Source: Elephas maximus indicus (lineage: Eukaryota; Chordata; Mammalia; Proboscidea; Elephantidae). From it: a stretch of 64,000 bases of DNA. Of this stretch, positions 9,906 through 21,174 are shown piece by piece; position 1 is the first letter of the stretch; every line of letters starts with the position of its first letter. Under the pieces are notes generated by a model, which was not told the DNA's origin, did no database searches, and saw only the letters and a list, made by a program, of their open reading frames with translations. The stretch spans positions 53,111,501 through 53,175,500 of the forward strand of contig NC_064820.1 of NCBI RefSeq assembly GCF_024166365.1. Reading direction: 5' to 3'. The position numbers and the translations under genes are program-made.

Positions 9906-11820
9906 ACACATTTTTTAAACATACTTATGCACACAACACCATCTAGTTTGAAGGCTTTCATACTAAATTTCACAGTAAACTGTTTGCTCTAAAGAGTGAA
10001 GTAAAAAGATGGATGTGGGAATTGAAAGATTTTTCCTGTATTTGCATTTGTAATATTTATACGTAAATATTTTACAGTAAGGATGTCTTAATAGTTTTAT
10101 AATTTTAAACACTACATACTTTAATACAAGATGATTTATCTTAAATAATTTTGGCTCTCAACTTAAAGATACCAAAGTCTATAGCTTCCTATATAGGAAT
10201 GCAAAAGGCCCTTACATTCCAGAATGCGTTTAACATGTATCATGGCACACATGCAGTATGGTCTACAGTTGCCAACCAAATACCAACATAGAGAGCTACA
10301 GGGTGCTACAAGAGCTGGCAGCTCTCATGTTTGCATCAGCTTCTACTAATTTCTTCATCTTCCCTCTGTGTCTGACACATTTCATGTTATTGTTTTAAAT
10401 ATTCCCTTAACTACTGAGCTAATATGCTTATATCTATAAGGGGTCTCTAGTGAACCTGTAAATAAAGACACATTAGCTCCCTAGAGGGCCACCATGACTC
10501 TCTGAACAAGCCAAGATGCCTAGAGACCTAATCATACAATTTCCCTAAGAAATAGCCTTGCTTTGAAGAAGTCACATCACTCAGCAATGAGTATGATAAT
10601 TACTCACAGCAGTTTGCCTGGTGCTGTACAACATCCAATTTACAGAATTAAAGGTAATGTAATTTAAAGGAAAAGCAGCTCGTTTTTTGGTGTAAATGGC
10701 TACATCAACTACTGGACCTGTCTTTGGGGTAGAGCCTCTATGTTAGGGTTTCACAAGGCTTGTATTTTTAATTAGTGTCCTATTCAGCTTGCTATAGCTC
10801 TCAGGGGGTTTTTCTAGGACAAAATAAATCAAACTGCCAAAGAACTGAAACAAATTTTGAAGAAAGAACATGAGGACTAACCATTCTAAGAGAATAAAGA
10901 CTAATCAGACAAGAAAAAAGAAGCAGATATAGGCCAAAATCCTATGAAATGCACCAAGAAAAAATAATTCAATTTTTGTTGTTGCTGCTTTAAAAAAAAA
11001 AAAAAAAAATGGATTTAGCCTGCCAGAGAGAAGTGTTAGCACTTTGGAAATCTGATATTGCTAATCCTAGGTCGGGGAAACTTCAAATAAGTCACCTAAG
11101 AACTACTTAAAAGTCTAGTGCTTGCCCTCCAGAGGTAGAAAAAATGTTCTTTAAAAAAAAAAAAATTGGGATGCTAAAGAACATAGTTTAGTTAAACAGT
11201 GTGACATAAACAAGCTCATATAAAAAAATTTTTTTTTTTTATATAGCATAGATATTTGATGGTTTCTAACTTGTTAGCGTTGCATTATTTTACTGTTTAA
11301 TTTGTCTTCTAAGCATTTAAAAAATTGTTTTGTTGCTTTGCTTGCTTAATTATTAATTTTATTATCAAAATAATAAATGCACATGGCAATAGATTTAAAT
11401 ATCTCATTGGGCTTAAAATGAAAAATAAATGTCTCCTTCTACATTTCCTACAGTCTTATTACCCAGAGGTAGCTGCCATTAAGTTCTTGTTTATCCTTTT
11501 ATGTGTTGTGCTTTCTTTTTTAAAAACAACACTACAATGAACACCCTTTCATGTATATTATTGCAAGTACATCATAGCAGTTTCTCTCTCAAAGAGAAAA
11601 TACACTGCTAATTTTGATACCACTAAACTGCACGACAAAAAATATTTCATCAATGTACATGCTCTTCAAGGATGTGTGAGCATAGCCCTTGTTCTCAAGC
11701 TATTGAGCAAAGCGGATTCCATCGAGTTCAAACTATACCACCAGTTTATTAGTCGAAAAATGGTAGCTCGGTACTATTTGGACTTGCATGCCTTCAGCTA
11801 TCAATGAAGTTGAGCATCTT
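9906..11820. other. Intergenic, no gene seen
   Basis: AT-rich sequence with several poly(A)/poly(T) runs (for example 10993-11009 and 11222-11240). The part at 11300-11600 has the look of a very old L1 remnant but I cannot place it. No coding region is supported. Confidence 0.4.
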
Positions 11821-11824
11821 TTCC

Positions 11825-12153
11825 TACACAGATAGTCCCCAACTTACGACATATTCAAGTTATGACGAACTGCACTCATGACCGTCTTTTTTTTTTTTGG
11901 TACATATTATTGTTAGCAATATGTACTACATACAATGTTGCAGTGTATAATTTGCTGATAATTTAGTTCTGAGATGTAATGTTTCCAACTTTCAAGGACA
12001 AATAAAGATTGGATTTACAAAGATACTAATAATAAAAGGCAACAATAATGAAAACTAAAAAAAAAAAAAGATGTTTAGCTTGCAACGGAACAGACTTATG
12101 ACAGAGTAGTCATTGGAAGGGAAACCCATGGAAAATCAGGGACTACCTATGTT
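11825..12153. mobile_element. Tigger-like short DNA transposon (MITE) candidate
   Basis: The left end reads gatagtccccaacttacgac and the right end reads back as CATAGGTAGTCCCTGATTTT, so the ends are imperfect inverted repeats around (A/G)TAGTCCC. The phrase gtccccaacttacgac is close to the terminal repeats of Tigger (TcMar) elements. No transposase frame is present. Confidence 0.5.
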
Positions 12154-12459
12154 CATCTGCAATATATTTTTTTCTGTATAATATTAGTCCATATCATTTA
12201 CACTTTCATATATTGAGTTTTTTGTTGTTTTCTTAGCAATTTATAACAAACCAGCTCTTTATCTGTTGTATATAATTCTAATAATTTTCCTCAATTTCTT
12301 TTTCTTTTAGCAATGATTGTGATACTTATTGTTATATATAAAGATTTTTTAATTTTATGTGAACAAATTTTTATTCTTTGCCATTAAGACTTCTAAGTTT
12401 GGAATCTTGCTTAGAAAGTCCATTTCCACTTGAAGAGCATAAGAAATGTCCCCACTCCT
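12154..12459. other. Intergenic AT-rich sequence
   Basis: T-rich sequence, possibly an ancient minus-strand L1 remnant. Nothing definite. Confidence 0.35.
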
Positions 12460-12470
12460 AGTGTTCAGCT

Positions 12471-14041
12471 TTGCAATGTTATCCATAATATGTTATGATC
12501 CACACAGTCAAATACCTTTGCATAGTCAATAAAACATAGGTAAACATCCTTCTGGTATTCTCTGCCTTCAGCCAGGATCCATCTGACATCAGCAATGATA
12601 TCCCCGGTTCCATGTCCTCTTCTGAAACTGGCCTGAATTTCTGGCGGTTCCCTGTTGATATACTGCTGCAGCCGTTTTTGAATGATCTTCAGCAAAATTT
12701 GGCTTGTGTGTGATATTAATGATATTGTTATATAATTTCCACATTCAGTTGGATTGCTTTTCTTGGGAATAGGCATAAATATGGCTCTCTTCCAGTCAGT
12801 TGGCCAGGAAGCTGTCTTCCATATTTCTTGGCATAGATGAGTGAGCACTTCCAGCGCTGCATCTGTTTGTTGAAACATCTCAGATGATACTCTGTCAATG
12901 CCTGGAGCCTTGTGTTTTTGCCAATGTCTTCAGAGCAGCTTGGATTTCTTCCTTCAGTACCATCGGTTCCTGATCATATGCCACCTCTTGAAATGGTTGA
13001 ACGTCGACATTGCGAAGAATGGGAATTCCAGAACACTTAATTGTGCTCATGAGGAACTTTACATAGATCAAGAGGCAGATGTTCGGACAGAACAAGGGGA
13101 TACTGATTGGCTTAAAGTCAGGAAAGGTGTACATTAGGGTTATATTCTTTCACCATACCTATTCAATCTGTATGCTGAGCAAATAATCCGAGAAGCTGGA
13201 CTATATGAAGAAGAACTGGGCATCAGGATTAGAGGAAGACTCATTAACAACCTGCATTATGCAGATGACACAACTTTCCTTGCTGAAAGTGAAGAAGACT
13301 TGAAGCACTTACTAATGAAGATCAAAGACCACAGCCTTCAGTATGGATTGCACCTTAACATAAAGAAAACAGAAATCCTCACAACTGGACCAATGGGCAA
13401 CATCATGATAAACGGAGAAAAGGTTGAAGTTGTCAAGGATTTCATTTTACTTGGATCCACCATCAATAGCCATGGAAGGAGCAGTCAAGAAATCAAAAGA
13501 TGCATTGCATTGGGTAAATCTGCTGCAAAGGACCTCTTCAAAGTTTTGAAGAGCAAAGATGTCATCTTGAAGACTAAGGTGCGCCTGACCCAAGCCATGG
13601 TATTTTCAATCACATCGTATGCATGTGAAAGCTGGACAATGAATAAGGAAGACAGAAGAAGAATTGATGCCTTTGAATTGTGGTGTTGGCGAAGAATATT
13701 GAATATACCATGGACTGCCAAAAGAATGAACAAATCTGTCTTAGAAGAAGTACAACCAGAATGCTCCTTAGAAACAAGGATGGCTAGACTGTGTCTTTCA
13801 TACTTTAGACATGTTGTCAGGAGGGATCAGTCCCTGGAGAAGGACATTATGCTTGGCAAAGTACAGGGTCAGCGGAAAAGAGGAAGACCCTCAACGAGGT
13901 GGATTGACACAGTGGCTGCAACAATGAGCTCAAGCATGACGATTGTAAGGATGGCTCAGGACTGGGCAGTGTTTTGTTCTGTTGTACGTAGCATCTCTAT
14001 GAGTCAGAACCTACTCGATGGCACCTAACAACAACAACAAG
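12471..14041 (+). mobile_element. RTE LINE with 5' inversion (twin-priming structure)
   Basis: The insertion is bounded by an 11-bp imperfect target duplication (agtgttcagct at 12460-12470, agtgctcagct at 14042-14052). Bases 12471 to about 13010 hold the upstream reverse transcriptase part on the minus strand (encodes FDCVDHNILWITLQ near 12465-12520). From about 13011 the plus strand continues at almost exactly the next base of the LINE (gaagaatgggaattccagaa) through the YADDTTFLAES box near 13258-13290 to the tail cacctaacaacaacaacaa. A 242-codon stretch, 13300-14028, stays open and covers the thumb and C-terminal module (CWRRILNIPWT, RRDQSLEKDIMLGKV). A stop at 13135 breaks the frame further upstream. 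The junction is what twin priming predicts. Confidence 0.88.
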
Positions 14042-14052
14042 AGTGCTCAGCT

Positions 14053-14374
14053 ATTAGTGTTGAATTTTAATGTTAAATTCAAATTACATTAAAAATTGTG
14101 TATGCCCCTTTGAGATATATTGAGCCACTCTATATAATCAGCTTTAGGGTGATAATTCAGTAGTGTCTTTTTGAATAGATTCATATAAGAACTATTCTAG
14201 GCACTCTGCTCAGGACTTTCCATGTAGCATCGTGTTGAATCCATACAATACTTTTCAAGTGTTACTATATGCTTAATTTAAGCACTATAGAAGTGTTCAT
14301 ATTTTGTTATATCATTATCCCTATTTTACAGATAGAAAAATTGAAGTTCAGAGAGCTTTAATTGGCATGTCTAT
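14053..14374 (-). repeat. MIR fragment in otherwise plain sequence
   Basis: Bases about 14235-14370 include ttatccctattttacagata and gaagttcagagagcttta, the MIR core on the minus strand. The rest (14053-14230) has nothing recognisable. Confidence 0.6.
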
Positions 14375-14384
14375 GCACACATGT

Positions 14385-15080
14385 TGAGGTCACCTCAACA
14401 TAAAGAAAACAAAAATCCCCACAACTGAACCAATAAGCAATAGCGTGAAAAACTGAGAAAAGATTGAAGTTGTCAAGGATTTCATTTTATTGGATCTACA
14501 ATCAACACCCGTGGAAGGAGCAGTCAAGAAATCAACAGATGCACTGCATTAGGCAAATCTGCTGCAAAAGACTTCTTTAAAGTGTTGAAAAGCAAAGATG
14601 TCACCTTGAGGACTAAGGTGCGCCTGACCTGAGCCATGGTGTTTTCAGTCACCTCATATGTGTGCAAAAGCTTGACAATGCATAAAGAAGACTGAAGAAG
14701 AATTAACATCTTTGAATTGTGGTATTAGCAAAGAATATTGAATATACCACGGACTGCCAAAAGAACAAACAAATCTGTCTTGGAAGAAATACAACCAGAA
14801 TGCTCCTTAGAAGCAACTGTGGCAAGACTACATGTCACATACTTTGGACATATCATCAAGAGGGATCAGTCCCTGGAGAAGGACATTATGCTTGGTAAAG
14901 TAGAGCATCAGCAAAAGAGGAAGACCCTCAACAAAATGGATTGACATAGTGGCTACAACAATGGGCTCAAGCATGGCAAAAATTGTGAGGATGGCACAGG
15001 ACTTGGCAGTGTTTGGTTCTGTTGTGCATAGGGTCGCTTTGAGCCGGAACCAACTAGACAGCACCTAACAACAACGACAT
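14385..15080 (+). mobile_element. RTE LINE 3' fragment
   Basis: 5'-truncated copy covering the reverse transcriptase C-terminal part (AKDFFKVLKSKD, ARLHVTYFGHIIKRDQSLEK) and the tail cacctaacaacaacga. It carries several in-frame stops. Flanks gcacacatgt (14375-14384) and gaacacatgt (15081-15090) look like a target duplication with one mismatch. Confidence 0.85.
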
Positions 15081-15090
15081 GAACACATGT

Positions 15091-15390
15091 CTACTAAAAC
15101 AATTACACTTGGAGTACAATCCAGGCTTTTTTACTCCTAATTCTACTCTTTCACCAAATACTGAAGACGATTCAAGTGCATGTTCAATACCTGTCCAGAA
15201 ACAGCTAATCTTCTCCTTAACCACTTGAGTAGAACACTGAGTCATTCAAGTCTCTAAGCTTGGAGCATGGAACTGAGCATAACAAATATCTCTGTCCTCC
15301 CTGCAGACCACTGCTGGGAAATTCTCTTCAGAGAATTTTTTTTTCCCATTTAATTGTTGAGTAAAGATTAAAATTGGCAACGTCTTCAGA
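15091..15390. other. Intergenic, no feature recognised
   Basis: No gene or nameable repeat seen. Confidence 0.4.
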
Positions 15391-15399
15391 CCTTTGAGA

Positions 15400-15605
15400 A
15401 CTTTAAGTATTCAACTACTAACCCAAAGGTTGGCAGTTTGAATGTACTCAGAGGAACCTCAGAAGAAAGGCCTGGTGATCTACTTCTGAAAGGTCACAGA
15501 CACTAAAAACCTCCTGGAGCATTATTCCACTCGGCACACATGGGGGTGCGCCATGGGTTAGAATGGACTCAAGGACAACTGATTTTATTTTGTTTTGTTT
15601 TTAAG
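15400..15605 (+). mobile_element. AfroSINE, variant with cctcagaagaaaggcctgg body
   Basis: This copy has the longer middle segment (aggaacctcagaagaaaggc, gatctacttctgaaaggtca) also seen at 30509-30723 and 35811-36006, so it defines a second SINE subfamily in the window. Target duplication cctttgaga lies at 15391-15399 and 15606-15614. Confidence 0.8.
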
Positions 15606-15614
15606 CCTTTGAGA

Positions 15615-16242
15615 CAAAGGGGACTCTCAAACAGTGCAGGCCTTACCCTGAGGACAGTCAAACCAACCACACCTGTCATTATCTTCCTTAGTTTCAGGCC
15701 CCAACACAAGCTCTCTCCTTGGCGGTTTACCATACAGAAGTATTCTCTGCTCCTTCCTTCTACAGACCCTCCCTCCTGATCTGTTCTACTTGACTCTCTA
15801 AGACCCACCTTCAGATGTAAATAAAATCTCCTAAACTCGTGGCCCCTCACAGAACTCTCTGGATCTACTTGTCTTAACTAAAACTTGGCTTTCTCCCTGG
15901 AGACCAATATCCCCATCATTGTCTCTAACATTAAAACAGTGCGTCTGTTTTTTTTTTTAATCATGAAAATGAGATAATTGGGAGTTCAAATTTTACTTTC
16001 TAGGTTTTCCCTGTCTGCGTATATAGTACATTTAAAACATGGTGGGTTCGAGAATTTTGACCAAGCCCCATGCTCAATTAGACATGCCGGAAGTCCTTAA
16101 AGGGGCAGCTTTGGACAGAGTTAAAAACAAAAACAAAAAAATTCTGTCCTCCTCTTCTCTGTTCTCACCTCCAACTTATTTTCATGACATCATTGTAATC
16201 TGGTTTCTACTTTCACCAGATGGGGCGAAGGGGGGATTAACC
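15615..16242. other. Intergenic, possible ancient LINE remnant
   Basis: Around 15865-15905 the + strand can encode LVLTKTWLSPWRPIS, loosely like the TETWLSP start of CR1/L2 endonucleases, but no other domain supports this. Nothing else was recognised. Confidence 0.25.
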
Positions 16243-16396
16243 AGTAAGCAAGGTAAGCTTATAGTAAGCAAGGTACACACAGACTTAATTGTGTTTATTT
16301 ACTAATCTGTAGTGCACAATTTCACCAGTTTTTGTGGAAAACAGATAAAGTTGTGCACTACAGATTATTAAGTAAGCCTGTGTGTACCTTGCTTAT
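16243..16396. repeat. Imperfect inverted repeat with a short direct repeat
   Basis: The left arm (16265-16322) and right arm (16345-16396) pair in two blocks: an outer block around taagcaaggtacacacag and an inner 17-base perfect block taatctgtagtgcacaa. The left arm holds extra bases between the blocks. A 13-base direct repeat agtaagcaaggta occurs at 16243-16255 and 16263-16275. It may be a decayed DNA transposon. Confidence 0.75.
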
Positions 16397-16987
16397 CAGT
16401 CCCTGCTCTTGCCACTCAACTGAAGCCATAGTAGCAGAAATTACCAATTATCTGATTAACAAATACAGTACATTTTAAGTTTTCATCTTACTTGACTTTC
16501 TGCGACATGTAAGCAATAAACAATTTCTTTCTTGAAAACCTGTAATTTGTGTTGATTAAGGACACCACTTTCTCCTTGTTTTCTTTGTACTTCTCCCATT
16601 GCGCCACCTTAGCATTCTTGGCTGACTCCTGGTTCATTGATAAACCTTTGTTATAGAGCAACATCACTGATACTGTTTAAAGTAAAAGCAAAAGAGATTT
16701 ATTGAGGAACAGAGTGATTTGCGAACTGGGGTAGCAGAGAGCAACCAGGCAGTTACAAAGTGCTCCGTTTTGCTGGAGCTGAGAAGAGAGATTTATAGTC
16801 GAATAGTAGCAACATTTTTTAGGGAGACAGTCTAAAGCCCAGGTGGACTAAGGCATGAGACCTCCTGAATGACCAAAACAGAAGAAAAACATTCAGATAA
16901 GGGTTGTGAAAGATACATGATTAGCAGGATAATACGGGATGGACCTCTCCTGTTGGGGGTCTTCAGTTTGTCTATTTAAAACATATT
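16397..16987. other. Intergenic, no feature recognised
   Basis: No open frame or repeat that I can name, apart from LTR-like phrases near 16680-16900 (aagagatttattgaggaaca) that I cannot assign. Confidence 0.35.
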
Positions 16988-16999
16988 AAGTGTTCTTCC

Positions 17000-18208
17000 C
17001 GCAAAATTCAATCAGCGAGATCTCCGGCTTGAACGCAATGCCGTTCCTCTTCAAGTTGTCATTTAGGGCACAGTGAACCATATGATTGTCCGATTCAAAA
17101 TGATTAATACCAGTCCATTTCAGCTTACTAATGCCTAGGATATCTATCTTTATGTGTTCCGTTTCATTTTTGATGATTTCCAATTTTCCTGGATTCATAT
17201 TTCATACATTTCAGGTTCCAATTATTAATGGATGCTTGCAGCTGTTTCTTCTCATTTTGAGTAGTGCCACATCAGCAAATGAAGGTACTGAAAGCTTGAC
17301 TGCATCCATGTCATTAAAGTTGACTGTACTTTGAGGAAGCAGCTCTACCCTGGTTGTATTTTGAGCACCTTCTAACCTGGGGGGCTCATCTTCCAGCACT
17401 ATATTAGACAATGTTCCACTGCTATTCATAAGGTTTTCACTGGCTAATTCCTTTCAGAAGTAGACTGCTGGGTCCTTTTTCCTAGTCTGTTTTAGTCTGG
17501 AAGCTCAGCTGAAACCTGTCCTCCATGGGTGACCCTGCTAGTATTTGAATACCCGTGGCATAGCTTCCAGCATCACAGCAACACACAAGCCCCCACAGTA
17601 CTACAAACTGACAGATGTATGGGGGCACACACAATCAACGTCCGTGGAAGCTAGAGTCAAGAAATCAAAAGACACATTGCATTGAGCAAATCGGCTGCAA
17701 AAGACCTCTTTAATATGTTGAAAAGCAAAGACGTCACCTTGAGGACTAAGGTGTGCCTGACCCAAGCCATGGCGTTCTCAGTTGTCTCATATGCACGCAA
17801 AAGCTGAACAATGAGTAAGGAGGACCGAAGAAAAATTGATGCTTTTGAATTGTGGTGTTGGCAAAGAATATTGAATTTACTATGGACTGCCAAAAGAACG
17901 AACAATTCTATCTCGGAAGGACAGCCAGAACGCTCCTTAGAAGCGAGGATGGTGAGACTACACCTCACATTCTTTGGACATGTTATCAGGAGGGAACAGT
18001 CCCTGGAGAAGGACATCATGCTTGGTAAAGTAGAGGATCAGTGAAAAAGAGGAAGCCCCTCAACCAGAGGGATTGACATAGTGGCTGCAAGAATGGGCTC
18101 AAGCATAGCAACAATTGTGATGATGGTGCAGGACCAGGCAGTGTTTCGTTCTGTTGTACATAGGTTGCTATGAGTCAGAACCAACCGACAGCATCTAAGA
18201 ACAACAAC
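17000..18208 (+). mobile_element. RTE copy: inverted 5' head joined to 3' end, with TSD
   Basis: A 12-bp perfect target duplication aagtgttcttcc at 16988-16999 and 18209-18220 bounds the insertion. Bases 17000 to about 17620 are the RTE 5' end on the minus strand: the head (reads back from ctgtcagtttgtagtactgt), the N-terminal module (17429-17211) and the start of the endonuclease (IDILGISKLKWTGI, 17146-17100). From about 17625 the + strand carries only the last part of the reverse transcriptase and the tail. The centre of the LINE is missing. Confidence 0.9.
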
Positions 18209-18220
18209 AAGTGTTCTTCC

Positions 18221-18370
18221 TAAGAGCAAGCTACCCCTCCATTGTTTATCCTCAGTCATTTGCTTTCTCAGAAACAAAAGTGGAGCCTAAGACAAAATGA
18301 AGTCCAAGCCAGGCTTTGTGCCAGGCATTTTAGTCAAACCAAATCGCTCAGTTTTAGGGTGCCCTCACAC
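18221..18370. other. Unassigned sequence
   Basis: Nothing recognised. Confidence 0.35.
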
Positions 18371-18440
18371 AATATCCAGTGAGAGAGGAGGAGAGCCAAG
18401 GTGTCCTATCCTTGGCTCTCCTCCTCTCTCATTGGATATT
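18371..18440. repeat. 31-bp hairpin (near-perfect inverted repeat)
   Basis: Left arm 18371-18401 and right arm 18410-18440 are reverse complements at 30 of 31 positions, with an 8-base loop tgtcctat. The single mismatch would be a G-U pair in RNA from the + strand. Both arms are purine/pyrimidine-rich (gagagaggaggagagccaag). No surrounding gene is visible. Confidence 0.9.
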
Positions 18441-18775
18441 AGTGTCTTCTGTGGTCTTACCAATTCTTGTTGCTTTTTTTCACCATAACCAGATGACTCT
18501 TAAATTCAAGATCCATGGAGAATCTGCACCTCAATCTCAACATTTCCAATACTCAACTCTTTAACTTTATTCTTTCTCTCCAAAATTATTCCTCTTTCTG
18601 AGTTTCTATTTACCTGAATGGCATCAACATCCAGTCATCCAAGTCAAATGTGGAAATTCTTCTGGACTTCTCTCTTTCCTTCACACCCCATTTCTATTTG
18701 GCTAACAAGTTATCAGATTCTTGTTTTTAACTTTTCTCCTGTCCATCTTCCACTATTTTAGATAAAGTTGCAGGT
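18441..18775. other. Possible ancient interspersed repeat
   Basis: Pyrimidine-rich sequence (ttctctctttccttcacacc-like) resembling a common eutherian repeat but not assigned. No gene. Confidence 0.3.
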
Positions 18776-18792
18776 ACTTACACACTATCTCC

Positions 18793-18965
18793 TTGGAGCC
18801 CTCATGGCATAGTGATTAAGAGCTCTGCTACTAACCAAAAGGCCAGCAGTTCCAATCCACCAGCTTCTCCTTGGAAACCCTTATGAGGTAATTCTAATCT
18901 GTCCTATTCATCCTATCCTACACGGTCGCTGTGAATCAGAATGGACTTAATGGCAGACAACAACA
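18793..18965 (+). mobile_element. AfroSINE
   Basis: Typical head (ggagccctcatggcatagtg) and tail. Target duplications acttacacactatctcc (18776-18792) and acttacactatctcc (18966-18980) differ by one CA unit. Confidence 0.88.
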
Positions 18966-18980
18966 ACTTACACTATCTCC

Positions 18981-20070
18981 CAGGAGAGAATGGATATCTT
19001 CTTTGGTGCTTCTTTTATAAACTAATTTACAGTCTTTGAGTATTAACTTAATGCAATGTGGGTAAACTTATTCACTGGATAATGGCATATAATCCTTATC
19101 ACAATCCTATGAGATAAGTGCTGTTTATTATCCCTATCATACAGATAAGAAAACTGCTGCTCAAAGACTTTAAGTAATTTGCTCAAAGTCACAAAGGCCA
19201 GAATTCAAATCTAGGCAATCTGAATCTGAGCCTGAGCACTTAGCCGCTACAGTAACTACCTTCTGTTTAGATTTATATCACAATATCTACAACATTTTAG
19301 GATCTTTATGTTTATTTTATTTTTTTTATGTCCCTCTCCAAGAACTCTTTTGGAGGTTAAGGAGTTCAACATCACCTTTGCATTTCTCTACGAATAGCGT
19401 AGGGCCTGAAAAATAGAAAAATGATGGAAATATTCACTAAAATAATTTTTTTTTTCTATGATAGTTGTTATAAACATTTGACTGATTGTTAGTGCTTGAG
19501 CGGTTACTGCAGAGGAACACAAACGAAGTAGAAAGCAGAGAGCTTTGCTCAGAGAAATTATAGCTTACTTAGAAAGGTAAACGATAAATACTTATGAAAG
19601 ACAGGACTATTAACAAAATTATCTACTTAAACCCAAAAAGACCCTTTTAATAATAAAGGAAATCAAGTTTATTCCTAAATGACTGAGTAAATAAATGGTT
19701 TTTCTACTCATGCCTTTTTTTTTTTTTTTTTAAGTGTCAAAACAAATTTCTAACAAGAGAAAACTCAATGTGAGCCTTAGATTTGGAAACAAGATATTAT
19801 GAGAGGAAATTCAGGATTAAGGTCCAGTTTTTCTTGCAATTACACTGACATAGAAAAGCCAGATTTGCAGCTCAGTTCTCTTACTAAGTGTTAGATTTTA
19901 TCCTAAGCGTTTAGGGTATGAAAAAATGAGACATATCTAATATGTTACTATTCCATGCCAAAGTGGGTATGCCATATTTCACCCCTGGGGGAAAAATGAT
20001 AACATCATACAAAAGCTTGACTTTTTCATATTATTCCCTAAATTGATTTCTCTCTACTCCATTGTTGTGT
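18981..20070 (-). repeat. MIR within plain intergenic sequence
   Basis: A clear minus-strand MIR lies at about 19080-19262: it contains atcctatgagataagtgctg, acagataagaaaactgctgc, agtaatttgctcaaagtcac and the tRNA-like end. The remainder (19263-20070) is AT-rich with no recognised feature. Confidence 0.7.
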
Positions 20071-20072
20071 CA

Positions 20073-20246
20073 AACCACCAAAAAACAAACCCACTGCCGT
20101 CGAGTCGATTCTGACTCGTAATGACCCTATAAGACAGAGTAGAACTGCCCAACAGAGTTTCCAAAGAGCACCCGGCAGATTCAAACTGCCGGGCTCTTGG
20201 TTAGCAGCTGTAGCACTTAACTACTATGCCACCAGGGTTTCCAGGG
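20073..20246 (-). mobile_element. AfroSINE
   Basis: Complete minus-strand copy: cccactgccgtcgagtcgat at the left, tRNA-like head (ccaccagggtttcc) at the right. Confidence 0.88.
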
Positions 20247-20654
20247 CAGTCACAATTCTTACTCATGTAAAAGGGATAGTGACCTGACGGTTTTCCTTCA
20301 ATTCTCATTTTCCCTATAGTGAGAAAGTTAATCAAGGGATTAAAATTATATATCTGTATCACTTCTACAGATATATATATAAGGCCAACAAGAGGAAAAA
20401 AATCTCAAATCTCTTTTCCTTCCTGCTCATTTTGGATGGTATCCTCTTCTCTCATAAATATAAAAAGTAATACTGTTGACAGATTAAACAAACAAAAAAA
20501 TATTTTTTTTTTCTCTTAGTGTTTTCTAAAATTACTGAAATGTGGCTTTTTATTTAAATTGAAATGTTGATGTTTGGCATGTTTACTAACATAGAAGAAC
20601 CCACTTCTACTCCAGCCACATAGAAATAATAGCCCAACTATGACAGAGAATTCT
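20247..20654. other. Intergenic, no feature recognised
   Basis: AT-rich sequence, no gene supported. Confidence 0.4.
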
Positions 20655-20865
20655 TTTTAAACAAAAATCATTTGCTGTCCAGTTAATTTCGACTCCTAGG
20701 GACCCCAAGTGTACCAGAGTAGACTGAACCATAGGGTTTTCAATGGCTGATTTTTTTAAAGTACATTTCCAGACCTTTCTTCAGAGGTGCCTCTAGGTAG
20801 ACTTGAACATCTAAACTTCCAGTTAACTGCCAAGTATGTTAACCATTTGTACCATTTTTAAATAC
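20655..20865 (-). mobile_element. AfroSINE, diverged
   Basis: A minus-strand copy with tail gctgtccagttaatttcgac, body ccatagggttttcaatggct and a degraded head. Boundaries approximate. Confidence 0.65.
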
Positions 20866-21174
20866 AGAGATGAATTAGAATAATAGAAAATAACCCCTGC
20901 CCCCCACCAAGTGAAAACCAAGCATTAAGATGGGGCCAAAGAGGCCCAGGTTGCTATTAGATCTAGGTCAAAAAGCTGAAAATTAGGATATATACTGAGA
21001 GAGAGAAAGAGGAAATGAGACAAATGATAATAATAGTTGAATCAGCATAAAGGACGTAGGGGTGTTACTTGTACTTTTTTTTTCCTTTTTTAATTCCAAA
21101 TTTTATCTGTAAATTTGAAATTATATCCAATTAAAACTGTTTTTACAATTAGAAAAAAAAAAGATGTTTCGTGG

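Noticed and set aside
13300..14028. 242-codon open frame that could look like a gene
   Set aside because: It is the C-terminal part of the RTE reverse transcriptase within a transposon that has a stop upstream and an inverted 5' half.
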